Below are positions 51,443 through 59,405 of a stretch of DNA of 64,000 nucleotides, in pieces. The stretch's first letter is position 1. Every line of letters begins with the position of its first letter. Below the pieces are notes generated by a model. That model was given only the letters and a program-made list of their open reading frames with translations, ran no database searches and was not told where the DNA came from. The position numbers were made by a program, and so were the translations under genes. This stretch comes from Shewanella denitrificans OS217. Lineage in GTDB: Bacteria > Pseudomonadota > Gammaproteobacteria > Enterobacterales > Shewanellaceae. The DNA lies in assembly GCF_000013765.1 (NCBI RefSeq), contig NC_007954.1, positions 1,426,001 through 1,490,000 of the forward strand, in the 5' to 3' direction.

Positions 51443-51459
51443 GTTCAGCTAGCGTTCAG
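51443..51459 (+). promoter_or_regulatory. PhoP-type box of the anchor-H gene
   Basis: GTTCAG-CTAGC-GTTCAG, exact repeats with 11-base period, then 11 bases to TTTAAT. It is the cleanest of the three boxes. Confidence 0.65.
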
Positions 51460-51552
51460 TTTAGTTGCGCTTTAATGCCTGCAAACAGCACCTAGCATCC
51501 TTGGCAAGCGTTAAGGCTAACTGGTGCTAGTGAATCGACAATTGGAGGCTTT

Positions 51553-52704
51553 ATGTCAATTAATAAAATTACCGATAATCTAACCACCAGCGCTGAACAT
51601 AGCGAAAATCATCATGATAATAACCAAGTGACGGCGGGTAAAAACATGTCTAGCCGCAGTTTGCTTTACGTTGCCGTGGCACTAGGCTTGTTTACCTGTG
51701 TGGCCGCTCAAGCTGAAACCCAGGCTGCATTAACCCAAGAATTAAAAGATGAAGAGGGGCTTAGCCTTGAAAGAAGCCAATTTAGTGTGAGCCTTGAAAG
51801 TTCTAGCACGACAAAGGGTACGGCCACACCAAGCGGTGCCGAAAGCACAGCGTTGACCACAGGATTGCAATATAACGAGTTAGCTTCTGAGCTTAAACAA
51901 TTGCATCAAGGTGCGAGCCTTAGCCGCCTCTGGAGTCAAAAAAAACCGGCATCAGTGGATTCGGTGAATTCAGTCGCTTCGATGAATAAGGGCGATGCTG
52001 CGGGCAGTAATCTTGCCACAAAGGCTTCAGTCTTGAGCGATCCTGCAGTGAAAGCCTCACCAGCAAACCTAAGAACTGTTAACACCCTAGATCAAGGGCT
52101 GCTTGGCATGACCCGCGAGCAAAAAATGGCAATTAAAAGCGCTGAAAACTCCGCCAGTGTTCAGGCATTACAGTCAAGTGGTCTGTTTCACAGCTTTAAC
52201 ATCTATGATGCCAACACGCATTTGCTGGAAGATTTCGACGGTGACAGTTTTTATTCGACCTTTAGTGTGACCTTTGATGCCGATGTCGATGGGATTGGCT
52301 ACAACGAATACGCCGATGTGTATGCCGAGCTCTATGTCAGCCAAGAGGGCGGGCCTTGGCTGCATTACTACTCCACCGAAGTATTTAGCATTGCGGGTAA
52401 CTCAAGTTATGATGATTATCGAGTGCTAACAACACTGCAGTCAGGTTATCAGACTGCCCATTATGATGTGCTTATCGACTTGTACGAAGTGGGCGTTAGC
52501 AACCCTGTGGCCACCTTAAGCTCAAATGACACCAATGCACTTTATGCATTGCCACTTGAAAGTAGAGACAGAGACCCTATTTATGTTGAACCCCATGTGG
52601 ATACTTACATTGAAGTGGAAGCGGGAGGGGCTTTATCTTGGTGGGAACTGCTAGTGTTGGTCAGTCTTGGCTTACTGGCAATCCGGAAAAGTCCGCAGTG
52701 CTAA
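51553..52704 (+). CDS. exported choice-of-anchor-H-like protein with GlyGly-CTERM-like tail
   Basis: The 383-residue protein has an N-terminal polar stretch, then a signal-like segment (LLYVAVALGLFTCVAAQAE). A middle domain (about 215-330) has HSFNIYDANTHLLEDFDGDSFYSTFSVTFDADVDGIGYNEYADVYAELYVS and SYDDYRVLTTLQSGYQTAHYDVLIDLYE. The tail GGALSWWELLVLVSLGLLAIRKS matches the GlyGly-CTERM sorting pattern: glycines, a hydrophobic helix and basic end. Rhombosortase and the type II system would cut and display such proteins. The domain looks like the choice-of-anchor H group. GGAG lies about 8 bases before the ATG. A PhoP box is upstream. Confidence 0.8.
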   Translation: MSINKITDNLTTSAEHSENHHDNNQVTAGKNMSSRSLLYVAVALGLFTCVAAQAETQAALTQELKDEEGLSLERSQFSVSLESSSTTKGTATPSGAESTALTTGLQYNELASELKQLHQGASLSRLWSQKKPASVDSVNSVASMNKGDAAGSNLATKASVLSDPAVKASPANLRTVNTLDQGLLGMTREQKMAIKSAENSASVQALQSSGLFHSFNIYDANTHLLEDFDGDSFYSTFSVTFDADVDGIGYNEYADVYAELYVSQEGGPWLHYYSTEVFSIAGNSSYDDYRVLTTLQSGYQTAHYDVLIDLYEVGVSNPVATLSSNDTNALYALPLESRDRDPIYVEPHVDTYIEVEAGGALSWWELLVLVSLGLLAIRKSPQC

Positions 52705-52896
52705 TTGTTGCGGACAAGTGGAATTTGTTGGCTAACAGGGTAAAAAGTGTAATTTAATGGCTTATCTGCACTCTTTAGCCCGAATAATCGGCAATTGAGC
52801 CGTGATGGGCATATACAGCAGCCGATAATCGCCATAGTATCAGGCAAGATTTTTATTAAGGGCCTGCTTATTGCGGGCTCAGAAGGAGTAGTTAAA

Positions 52897-53568
52897 TTGT
52901 TGCAATCTAAATCATCTCTTGTTTTAACTGGATTCGTTGCTGCCACTGTGTTCATCACAGGTTGCCAATTACCCAACCCCTACACAGGTGAAGAGCAAAA
53001 TGCCAAGGCCACCAATGGTGCCATGATAGGTGCCATCGCCGGCGCCGCCATTGGCGTGGCCTCGGCAAGTAAGAAAGACAGAGCCAAAGGTGCGTTAATT
53101 GGCGCTGCATCGGGCGCCGCAGTGGGTACTGGCATAGGCTATTACATGGACGTGCAAGAAGCTAAATTACGTAAGCAGCTCAAGTCTACTGGCGTGAGTG
53201 TGACTCGTAGTGGCGACAACATCATCTTAAACATGCCTAATGATGTCACCTTTGGTGTCGATGAAACGGTACTGAGTTCACGGGCGAAAGAGGTGCTAGC
53301 GAGTGTGGCATTAGTGGCTAAAGAGTTCGATGACACTCGCTTACATATCACAGGATACACAGACAGCAGCGGCAGCGATTCTTATAACCTGCGCTTGTCT
53401 CAGGTGCGTGCCAATGAAGTGGGCCAGTACTTGATGCAGCAGAAAGTGGCGGCAAATCGTGTCGTGTCTTCTGGTCGCGGTGAGTCATCACCTATTGCCG
53501 ATAATGGCACTCCGGCAGGTCGCGCGCAAAACCGCCGCGTTGAAATTGTGCTAAGCCCAATGTCATAA
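52897..53568 (+). CDS. OmpA-family outer-membrane lipoprotein with glycine-zipper
   Basis: The start is taken at TTG 52897 because AAGGAG lies 8 bases upstream; the longer frame begins far in non-coding sequence. The 223-residue product has a lipobox ending in ITGC (about residues 15-19) and a glycine zipper GAMIGAIAGAAIGVASASKKDRAKGALIGAASGAAVGTGIGYYMD. The OmpA C-like peptidoglycan domain has ITGYTDSSGSDSYNLRLSQVRANEVGQYL and RGESSPIADNGTPAGRAQNRRVEI. It resembles YiaD-type lipoproteins that tie the outer membrane to the wall. Confidence 0.92.
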   Translation: MLQSKSSLVLTGFVAATVFITGCQLPNPYTGEEQNAKATNGAMIGAIAGAAIGVASASKKDRAKGALIGAASGAAVGTGIGYYMDVQEAKLRKQLKSTGVSVTRSGDNIILNMPNDVTFGVDETVLSSRAKEVLASVALVAKEFDDTRLHITGYTDSSGSDSYNLRLSQVRANEVGQYLMQQKVAANRVVSSGRGESSPIADNGTPAGRAQNRRVEIVLSPMS

Positions 53569-53587
53569 ACCTAATGTCATAAGTTAG

Positions 53588-53623
53588 GCATTTATCCCTG
53601 CGCTATCGCGCAGGGATAAATGC
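53588..53623. other. perfect 16-base hairpin
   Basis: GCATTTATCCCTGCGC, a four-base TATC loop and the exact complement. No T run follows, so it is not a typical terminator; it may be a processing or attenuation structure, or part of a repeat family. Confidence 0.6.
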
Positions 53624-53641
53624 AGCCTAAACCAAGACAAC

Positions 53642-53669
53642 AAAAAAGAACCTCAGGGTTCTTTTTTTA
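53642..53669. terminator. bidirectional terminator OmpA-like/xseA
   Basis: AAAAAAGAACC and GGTTCTTTTTTT arms with a TCAG loop between convergent genes. Confidence 0.9.
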
Positions 53670-53710
53670 TCAGGATAAAGCGGATAACAAGCGTTAAAGC
53701 ATGAGTCTGC

Positions 53711-55051
53711 TTACATCTCAACGTCTATCACGGTTGACACCAGTTGCCCTTTGGCTAGACGGGTGTGCAGGCTGTCACCGACTTTCACCTTACTGGCATC
53801 TGTTATCACTTTGCCGTTGGCGTTACTGCTGATTGAATAGCCGCGGCTTAAGGTCGCAAGCGGACTCATGGCTTCCAATTGGTGAACGGCTTGCTTTAGC
53901 CGCTGCTCAGCGCTGCCTAGGGTGTCTTTGATGGCGTCATCAAAGCGGCCACTGACATGAGTTAACGCTTGATGAGCCAATCGTAATTTATGTTCAGGGG
54001 ATTGGCGCTGCAATTGGGCGCTCAAGCGTTCATGGCGCAGTGTGAGGCGACTCAGTCTATGTTTGAAGGCATTGTCTAGGCGCAATTGAAACTCATCGAA
54101 TTGCTGCTCAAGTTGTTGCAGACGGCGTTTGGGATCTTGCTGATTGAGTCTGTGTTGCAAGTTGACAAAATGCTTGTCTTGGCTTAATTGATAATGGCGC
54201 ATGCCTTGGGCTAAACGAGATAACATCAAGGCTAACTTCTGCGCTTTATTGCCCTTATCCTGAGATAACAACTCAGCGCCAGCAGAGGGGGTAGGGGCGC
54301 GTACATCGGCAACATAATCACTGATGGTGGTATCCACTTCATGACCAACGGCGCTCACCACAGGCAGGGCTGAGTTATAAATGCTGTGGGCCAGCATTTC
54401 ATTGTTAAAACACCATAGATCTTCCAGTGAACCGCCGCCTCGGGTCAGTAATAACACATCGACTTCTAAACGCTTATTGGCAAGCTCGATGGCGCGGCAG
54501 ATGTTGTCACTGGCGCTGGTGCCTTGCACTTGGGTGGGGTAGACCACCACTTCGATGGAGGCATCCCGGCGCTGCAGTACATGCAGCACGTCTCGTAATG
54601 CGGCCCCTGTTGCAGAGGTGATAATGCCGATGCGCTGAATATTACTGGGCAAGGCCCGTTTGGTCTCACTGGCAAATAAGCCTTCTGCTGCCAGCTTCAT
54701 TTTCAACGCTTCATATTCTTGGGCCAGTAGACCGTCTCCGGCAGGCAACATGGATTCCAGCAGCAGCTGATAATCGCCTCTAGGCTCATAGACGCTAATG
54801 GCCCCTTTGACTAATACTTGTTGGCCGTTAACTGGCCTGAAATTGACACTTTGATTTCTGCCTTTAAACATGGCGCAGCGAATTTGTGAATGGGTGTCTT
54901 TTAGGGTCAAATACCAGTGGCCGGAACTTGGGGATGAAAAATTTGAGATTTCGCCATTGAGCCAGATTTTACCAATCTGACCCTCGAGAATTTGCCGAAC
55001 TTCGCCATTGAGCCGTGATACGGTATAAACATTGTTTTTAGCGGCTTTCAT
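53711..55051 (-). CDS. xseA: exonuclease VII large subunit
   Basis: Degrades single-stranded DNA from both ends with XseB. The 446-residue protein has the N-terminal OB domain (YTVSRLNGEVRQILEGQIGKIWLNGEISNFSSPSSGHWYLTLKD), the catalytic XseA domain (RIGIITSATGAALRDVL, LLTRGGGSLEDLWCFNNE, VSAVGHEVDTTISDYVADVRAPTPSAGAE) and a coiled-coil C-terminus ending in LSRGYSI. It is divergent from guaB, as is common. xseB is not in the window. Confidence 0.97.
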   Translation of the reverse strand: MKAAKNNVYTVSRLNGEVRQILEGQIGKIWLNGEISNFSSPSSGHWYLTLKDTHSQIRCAMFKGRNQSVNFRPVNGQQVLVKGAISVYEPRGDYQLLLESMLPAGDGLLAQEYEALKMKLAAEGLFASETKRALPSNIQRIGIITSATGAALRDVLHVLQRRDASIEVVVYPTQVQGTSASDNICRAIELANKRLEVDVLLLTRGGGSLEDLWCFNNEMLAHSIYNSALPVVSAVGHEVDTTISDYVADVRAPTPSAGAELLSQDKGNKAQKLALMLSRLAQGMRHYQLSQDKHFVNLQHRLNQQDPKRRLQQLEQQFDEFQLRLDNAFKHRLSRLTLRHERLSAQLQRQSPEHKLRLAHQALTHVSGRFDDAIKDTLGSAEQRLKQAVHQLEAMSPLATLSRGYSISSNANGKVITDASKVKVGDSLHTRLAKGQLVSTVIDVEM

Positions 55052-55092
55052 GGTTATTTCCTACTTAAATCGGCTTTTTTGTTATTTTCCAT

Positions 55093-55120
55093 TTACCAAG
55101 TGCAGATTGCAAGGTATAAT
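55093..55120 (+). promoter_or_regulatory. guaB promoter
   Basis: TTACCA (55093-55098), 16-base spacer, TATAAT (55115-55120), about 50 bases before guaB. GGGGAG is the ribosome site. Confidence 0.6.
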
Positions 55121-55171
55121 CTCGCCGCAATATTTCACCTCTAAATCCTACTCAACTGGGGAGATGTTGCA

Positions 55172-56638
55172 ATGCTACGTTTACTAAAAGATGCGCTCAC
55201 GTTTGATGATGTGTTGCTGGTTCCAGCTCACTCGACTGTCCTCCCAAATACTGCTGTCCTTAAAACTCGTCTAACGAATACTATCGAATTAAACATTCCC
55301 TTAGTGTCTGCTGCTATGGATACCGTTACTGAATCCCGTTTAGCTATCGCTATCGCTCAGGAAGGTGGTTTAGGTTTTATTCATAAAAATATGAGCATAG
55401 AACAGCAAGCCGAAGAAGTGCGTAAAGTAAAAAGCTACGAAGCTGGCATAGTTCAACAGCCTGTTACTGTTACCCCTTCCACCACCCTTGCAGATTTAAG
55501 AGTACTCACTGAGAAAAACGGCTTTGCCGGTTATCCCGTGGTGAATGATGCACACGAACTTGTGGGCATTATTACTGGCCGCGATGTGCGCTTCGTTACC
55601 GATTGGAGCAAAACAGTCGATGACATGATGACGCCAAAATCACGTCTGGTGACGGTTGCCGAAGGCACTAAGCTTGATGAAGTGCAAAAACTTATGCACC
55701 TTAACCGCATTGAAAAAGTCTTGGTGGTGGATGCAAACTTCAAGCTTAAAGGCTTAATCACGGTTAAAGATTTCGAAAAAGCCGAACGCAAACCCAATGC
55801 GTGTAAAGATGAGCTAGGCCGCTTACGTGTTGGCGCTGCGGTTGGCGCAGGTGCTGGCAATGAAGAGCGCGTCGATGCCTTAGTCAAGGCGGGCGTAGAC
55901 GTACTGCTGATAGACTCTTCCCATGGCCATTCTGAAGGCGTGCTTCAGCGCATTCGTGATACCCGTGCAAGATACCCAGATTTACAAATTGTTGGCGGTA
56001 ACGTAGCCACGGCTGAAGGCGCGATTGCCTTAGTGGAAGCGGGCGTTAATGCGGTTAAAGTGGGCATAGGTCCAGGCTCTATTTGTACTACTCGTATCGT
56101 TACTGGTGTTGGTGTGCCGCAAATTACTGCCGTATCAGATGCCGCTGCTGCGGTTAAAGCCCTAGGCATTCCTGTGATCGCCGATGGCGGCATCCGCTTC
56201 TCTGGCGATTTGGCGAAAGCCATTGCTGCAGGTGCTTCGTGCATCATGGCGGGCTCAATGTTTGCCGGTACCGATGAGGCGCCAGGGGAAACTGAGCTGT
56301 ATAAGGGCCGTGCTTACAAGTCTTATCGCGGCATGGGTTCTTTAGGCGCCATGAGCCAAGGCTCATCTGACCGATACTTCCAAACTGATAACGCCGCCGA
56401 CAAGTTAGTGCCTGAAGGCATTGAAGGCCGCGTACCTTACAAAGGCTTTATTAAAGAAATCATTCACCAGCACATGGGCGGTCTGCGCTCATGCATGGGG
56501 CTCACAGGTTGTGCCACCATTGCTGAGTTAAATGAGAAAGCTCAGTTTGTTCGGGTGACATCGGCTGGCATGGGGGAGTCACACGTGCACGACGTGACCA
56601 TCACCAAAGAAGCACCGAATTACCGTTCGGGTTCATAG
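55172..56638 (+). CDS. guaB: IMP dehydrogenase
   Basis: Oxidises IMP to XMP, first step of GMP synthesis. The 488-residue protein has the barrel start FDDVLLVPAHSTVLP, a CBS-pair insert (about 95-205), the loop GVDVLLIDSSHGHS, GGNVATAEGA, catalytic cysteine in GIGPGSICTTRIVTG and GGIRFSGDLAKA, with the flap GSLGAMSQGS later. GGGGAG precedes the ATG. guaA follows about 100 bases downstream after a short hairpin, so guaBA form an operon with partial termination. Confidence 0.98.
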   Translation: MLRLLKDALTFDDVLLVPAHSTVLPNTAVLKTRLTNTIELNIPLVSAAMDTVTESRLAIAIAQEGGLGFIHKNMSIEQQAEEVRKVKSYEAGIVQQPVTVTPSTTLADLRVLTEKNGFAGYPVVNDAHELVGIITGRDVRFVTDWSKTVDDMMTPKSRLVTVAEGTKLDEVQKLMHLNRIEKVLVVDANFKLKGLITVKDFEKAERKPNACKDELGRLRVGAAVGAGAGNEERVDALVKAGVDVLLIDSSHGHSEGVLQRIRDTRARYPDLQIVGGNVATAEGAIALVEAGVNAVKVGIGPGSICTTRIVTGVGVPQITAVSDAAAAVKALGIPVIADGGIRFSGDLAKAIAAGASCIMAGSMFAGTDEAPGETELYKGRAYKSYRGMGSLGAMSQGSSDRYFQTDNAADKLVPEGIEGRVPYKGFIKEIIHQHMGGLRSCMGLTGCATIAELNEKAQFVRVTSAGMGESHVHDVTITKEAPNYRSGS

Positions 56639-56646
56639 GTGTTTGA

Positions 56647-56670
56647 GGGCGATCTTGGGGTCGCCCTTTT
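56647..56670 (+). terminator. weak terminator between guaB and guaA
   Basis: GGGCGA and TCGCCC arms with an eight-base loop and TTTT. It is short, so read-through to guaA is expected. Confidence 0.7.
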
Positions 56671-56738
56671 CTTAGCTGATTTTTGTTATTTGTTAATTAT
56701 TTACTGCTTTTTAGTGGTTAGTTTATTAAAGGTGAAAC

Positions 56739-58316
56739 ATGAGCAATATTCATGAGCATAAGATACTGATCTTAGATTTTGGATCGCAATATACCCAATT
56801 AATCGCCCGCCGTATTCGTGAAATTGGCGTCTACTGTGAGCTTTGGGCTTGGGATGTGAGTGAAGCGCAAATTCGTGAATTTAATCCTCAAGGGATCATT
56901 CTTGCGGGCGGTCCTGAAAGCGTAACCGCAGAGAATTCACCGCGAGCACCAGAATATGTGTTTAATGCCGGTGTGCCTGTGCTAGGTATTTGTTATGGCA
57001 TGCAAACCATGTCTGAGCAACTTGGCGGCAAAGTGATCCAAGGTGTAGGCGAGGGCGAGTTTGGTTATGCCCAGGTTGAGATGTTACTCGAATCTGCGCT
57101 ATTTAAAGGCATAGAAGATGCCATAAGCCCTGCGGGCCGACCCTTACTCGATGTGTGGATGAGCCACGGTGATAAGGTTTCAGCCATACCTGAAGGTTTT
57201 AAGGCTGTGGCTAAGACAGATACCTGTCCGTTTGCTGCTATGGCTAATGAAGAAAAGCGCTTCTATGGGGTGCAGTTCCACCCTGAGGTGACTCACACTC
57301 GCCAAGGTCTGCGTATGCTTGAACATTTTGCTGTGGCCATCTGTGGTTGCGGTACTAATTGGAAGCCAAGTTCAATCATAGAAGATGCCATCGAGCGCAT
57401 TAAAGCCCAAGTGGGTGATGACGAAGTGATCTTAGGTTTGTCTGGCGGCGTGGACTCTTCTGTCGTGGCCATGCTATTGCACCGCGCCATTGGCAAAAAA
57501 CTCACCTGTGTGTTCGTTGATAACGGGTTACTGCGCTTGAACGAAGCCGAGCAAGTGCTAGAAATGTTTGGCGATCATTTCGGGCTCAACATTGTCCACG
57601 TGGATGCGGAAAATCGCTTCCTCGATGCCATGGCCGGTGTTGCCGATCCTGAAGCTAAGCGTAAAATCATTGGCCGAGTATTTGTGGAAATCTTCGACGA
57701 AGAATCCAAGAAATGCGCTAACGCTAAATGGCTGGCACAAGGCACTATTTATCCAGACGTGATTGAATCTGCGGGCAGCGCGACTGGCAAAGCTCATGTG
57801 ATTAAATCCCACCACAATGTGGGCGGCTTACCCGATGACATGGAAATGGGTTTAGTTGAGCCACTGCGTGAGCTGTTTAAAGATGAAGTGCGTAAAATAG
57901 GTCTAGAGCTAGGCTTGCCATACAATATGCTTTACCGCCACCCATTCCCAGGTCCTGGCCTTGGTGTTCGGGTATTAGGTGAAGTAAAGAAAGAGTATTG
58001 TGACTTACTGCGCCGCGCCGATGCAATTTTCATCGAAGAGCTGCATAAAGCTGATTTATATAATAAAGTCAGCCAAGCCTTCACGGTATTCTTACCGGTA
58101 CGTTCTGTTGGTGTTATGGGTGATGGCCGTAAGTACGATTGGGTGGTGTCACTTCGTGCAGTAGAAACCATAGACTTTATGACAGCGCATTGGGCGCATT
58201 TGCCTTATGACTTCTTAGGCCGAGTGTCTAATCGTATCATTAACGAAGTCGATGGTATTTCCCGGGTAGTGTATGATATCTCCGGTAAGCCACCTGCGAC
58301 TATCGAGTGGGAATAA
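56739..58316 (+). CDS. guaA: GMP synthase (glutamine-hydrolysing)
   Basis: Aminates XMP to GMP. The 525-residue protein has the class I amidotransferase domain with Cys in GICYGMQ and HPEV; then the ATP pyrophosphatase P loop GLSGGVDSSVVA and the C-terminal dimerisation domain with PFPGPGLGVRVLGE. AGGTG lies before ATG 56739. It ends just before a terminator. Confidence 0.98.
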   Translation: MSNIHEHKILILDFGSQYTQLIARRIREIGVYCELWAWDVSEAQIREFNPQGIILAGGPESVTAENSPRAPEYVFNAGVPVLGICYGMQTMSEQLGGKVIQGVGEGEFGYAQVEMLLESALFKGIEDAISPAGRPLLDVWMSHGDKVSAIPEGFKAVAKTDTCPFAAMANEEKRFYGVQFHPEVTHTRQGLRMLEHFAVAICGCGTNWKPSSIIEDAIERIKAQVGDDEVILGLSGGVDSSVVAMLLHRAIGKKLTCVFVDNGLLRLNEAEQVLEMFGDHFGLNIVHVDAENRFLDAMAGVADPEAKRKIIGRVFVEIFDEESKKCANAKWLAQGTIYPDVIESAGSATGKAHVIKSHHNVGGLPDDMEMGLVEPLRELFKDEVRKIGLELGLPYNMLYRHPFPGPGLGVRVLGEVKKEYCDLLRRADAIFIEELHKADLYNKVSQAFTVFLPVRSVGVMGDGRKYDWVVSLRAVETIDFMTAHWAHLPYDFLGRVSNRIINEVDGISRVVYDISGKPPATIEWE

Positions 58317-58357
58317 GCCCGTTGGCTTAGCCCTAACAAGGTTGTGAGTATAACAAG

Positions 58358-58378
58358 AGGCGCTTAGGCGCCTTTTTT
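58358..58378 (+). terminator. terminator after guaA
   Basis: AGGCGC and GCGCCT arms around TTAG, followed by a T run. Confidence 0.88.
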
Positions 58379-58399
58379 ATTGAGATTAAAACAAACGTT

Positions 58400-58978
58400 A
58401 TGAGTATAGAAACAAACTTAATGGCTAAGGGTTCTGAGGCATTAATGGACAGAGAGTCTTCAGCTGACAGAGAATCTTCGACTGAAAGCGAACAGCAACT
58501 AAAAGATGAGCATTGGATGCGGGTCGCCATGAGCATGGCCGAAGAGGCTGAGGCAAAAGGGGAAGTGCCGGTTGGCGCCGTGTTAGTTAAAGATAACCAA
58601 CTGCTTGCCACTGGGTTTAATTTAAGTATCAGCGAGCATGATTGCAGCGCCCATGCGGAAATGGCCTGTATTCGCGCCGCTGGGACATTGATAGAAAACT
58701 ATCGACTGCTGGATACCACCTTGTATGTCACGCTAGAGCCTTGCCCTATGTGCGCCGGCGCCATGGTGCATGCTCGGATAGCCAGGTTAGTGTTTGGCGC
58801 CACAGATCTTAAAACGGGGGCGGCGGGCAGTGTGATGAATTTGCTGCAACATCCTGGGTTAAATCATCAGCTTGAGATCACAAGCGGGGTTCTGGCTGAG
58901 CCATGTGCGGCTCAGTTGAGTGCGTTTTTTAAACGAAGGCGTGCTGAGAAAAAAGCGCAAAAGCGGCAAGGTACTTAG
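58400..58978 (+). CDS. tadA: tRNA-specific adenosine deaminase
   Basis: Makes inosine at the wobble base of tRNA-Arg(ACG). The 192-residue protein has the zinc ligands H85 and E87 in SAHAEMAC, and PCPMC (114-118). The first 35 residues, rich in Ser and Glu (DRESSADRESSTESEQQ), are an extension beyond the E. coli length; an in-frame start farther in (about MRVAMSMAEE) would remove it. The C-terminus is basic, FFKRRRAEKKAQKRQ, as usual for tRNA contact. Stop at 58978 is two bases from a small convergent frame. Confidence 0.96.
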   Translation: MSIETNLMAKGSEALMDRESSADRESSTESEQQLKDEHWMRVAMSMAEEAEAKGEVPVGAVLVKDNQLLATGFNLSISEHDCSAHAEMACIRAAGTLIENYRLLDTTLYVTLEPCPMCAGAMVHARIARLVFGATDLKTGAAGSVMNLLQHPGLNHQLEITSGVLAEPCAAQLSAFFKRRRAEKKAQKRQGT

Positions 58979-58980
58979 GA

Positions 58981-59106
58981 CTAACTTGTCTGTTCTGCGA
59001 AATTGAATGAATAAAAGGTTTTTTGTCTATTGAGCAAACGGCGTTTACGCACTTTCATCAGGCTACGGCGGCGCGCTAAGTTGGCATTGAGTATTTTTCT
59101 TCTCAC
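58981..59106 (-). CDS. possible 41-residue basic protein
   Basis: GTG at 59106 with GGAG seven bases upstream (minus strand) opens a frame MRRKILNANLARRRSLMKVRKRRLLNRQ and ends with TAG at 58981, two bases beyond tadA. Strongly basic (Arg, Lys) like small ribosome- or nucleic-acid-binding proteins. No family was recognised. Base composition and the ribosome site favour coding; length alone does not. Confidence 0.4.
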   Translation of the reverse strand: MRRKILNANLARRRSLMKVRKRRLLNRQKTFYSFNFAEQTS

Positions 59107-59405
59107 AGTGGCACTCCATTGATGATTATTCTGCTTAATTTCGCGCCAGTGATTATCTCAATGGCGCTTATTAAGCAAAGCATACAGGGTTTAAGCTAAG
59201 TTACCAGCGTTTAAATCTAGGCGAAAGACCTAGGTGCAATAAGGGTGACACAGCGCTAATACAGGCTCACTTAGTACGCTCAGAAACCGGTCTCACTCTC
59301 ACTAAGTGCTCTTAATAAGTACTCCTAAATGAGTACTCTTAATAAGTACTCTCATCAGCACCCTCATCAAACCCTGTGACTCAAACCCTAGGGTTAAACA
59401 TATCC
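59107..59405. other. intergenic tail of mltF with short repeats
   Basis: About 299 bases. It contains two copies of the 16-base CTCTTAATAAGTACTC phrase (59309-59324, 59336-59351), and a palindrome AACCCTAGGGTT (59384-59395) followed by CCCTAGGG overlapping the mltF stop. No gene is supported. Confidence 0.5.
59309..59351. repeat. two copies of CTCTTAATAAGTACTC
   Basis: Two exact 16-base copies 27 bases apart within a wider set of AGTACTC/TAAG phrases. Confidence 0.6.

Larger units (their letters stand above)
51245..51552. other. divergent regulatory region
   Basis: About 308 bases between the PepSY gene and the anchor-H gene, with one PhoP-type box for each, listed separately. No gene. Confidence 0.6.
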
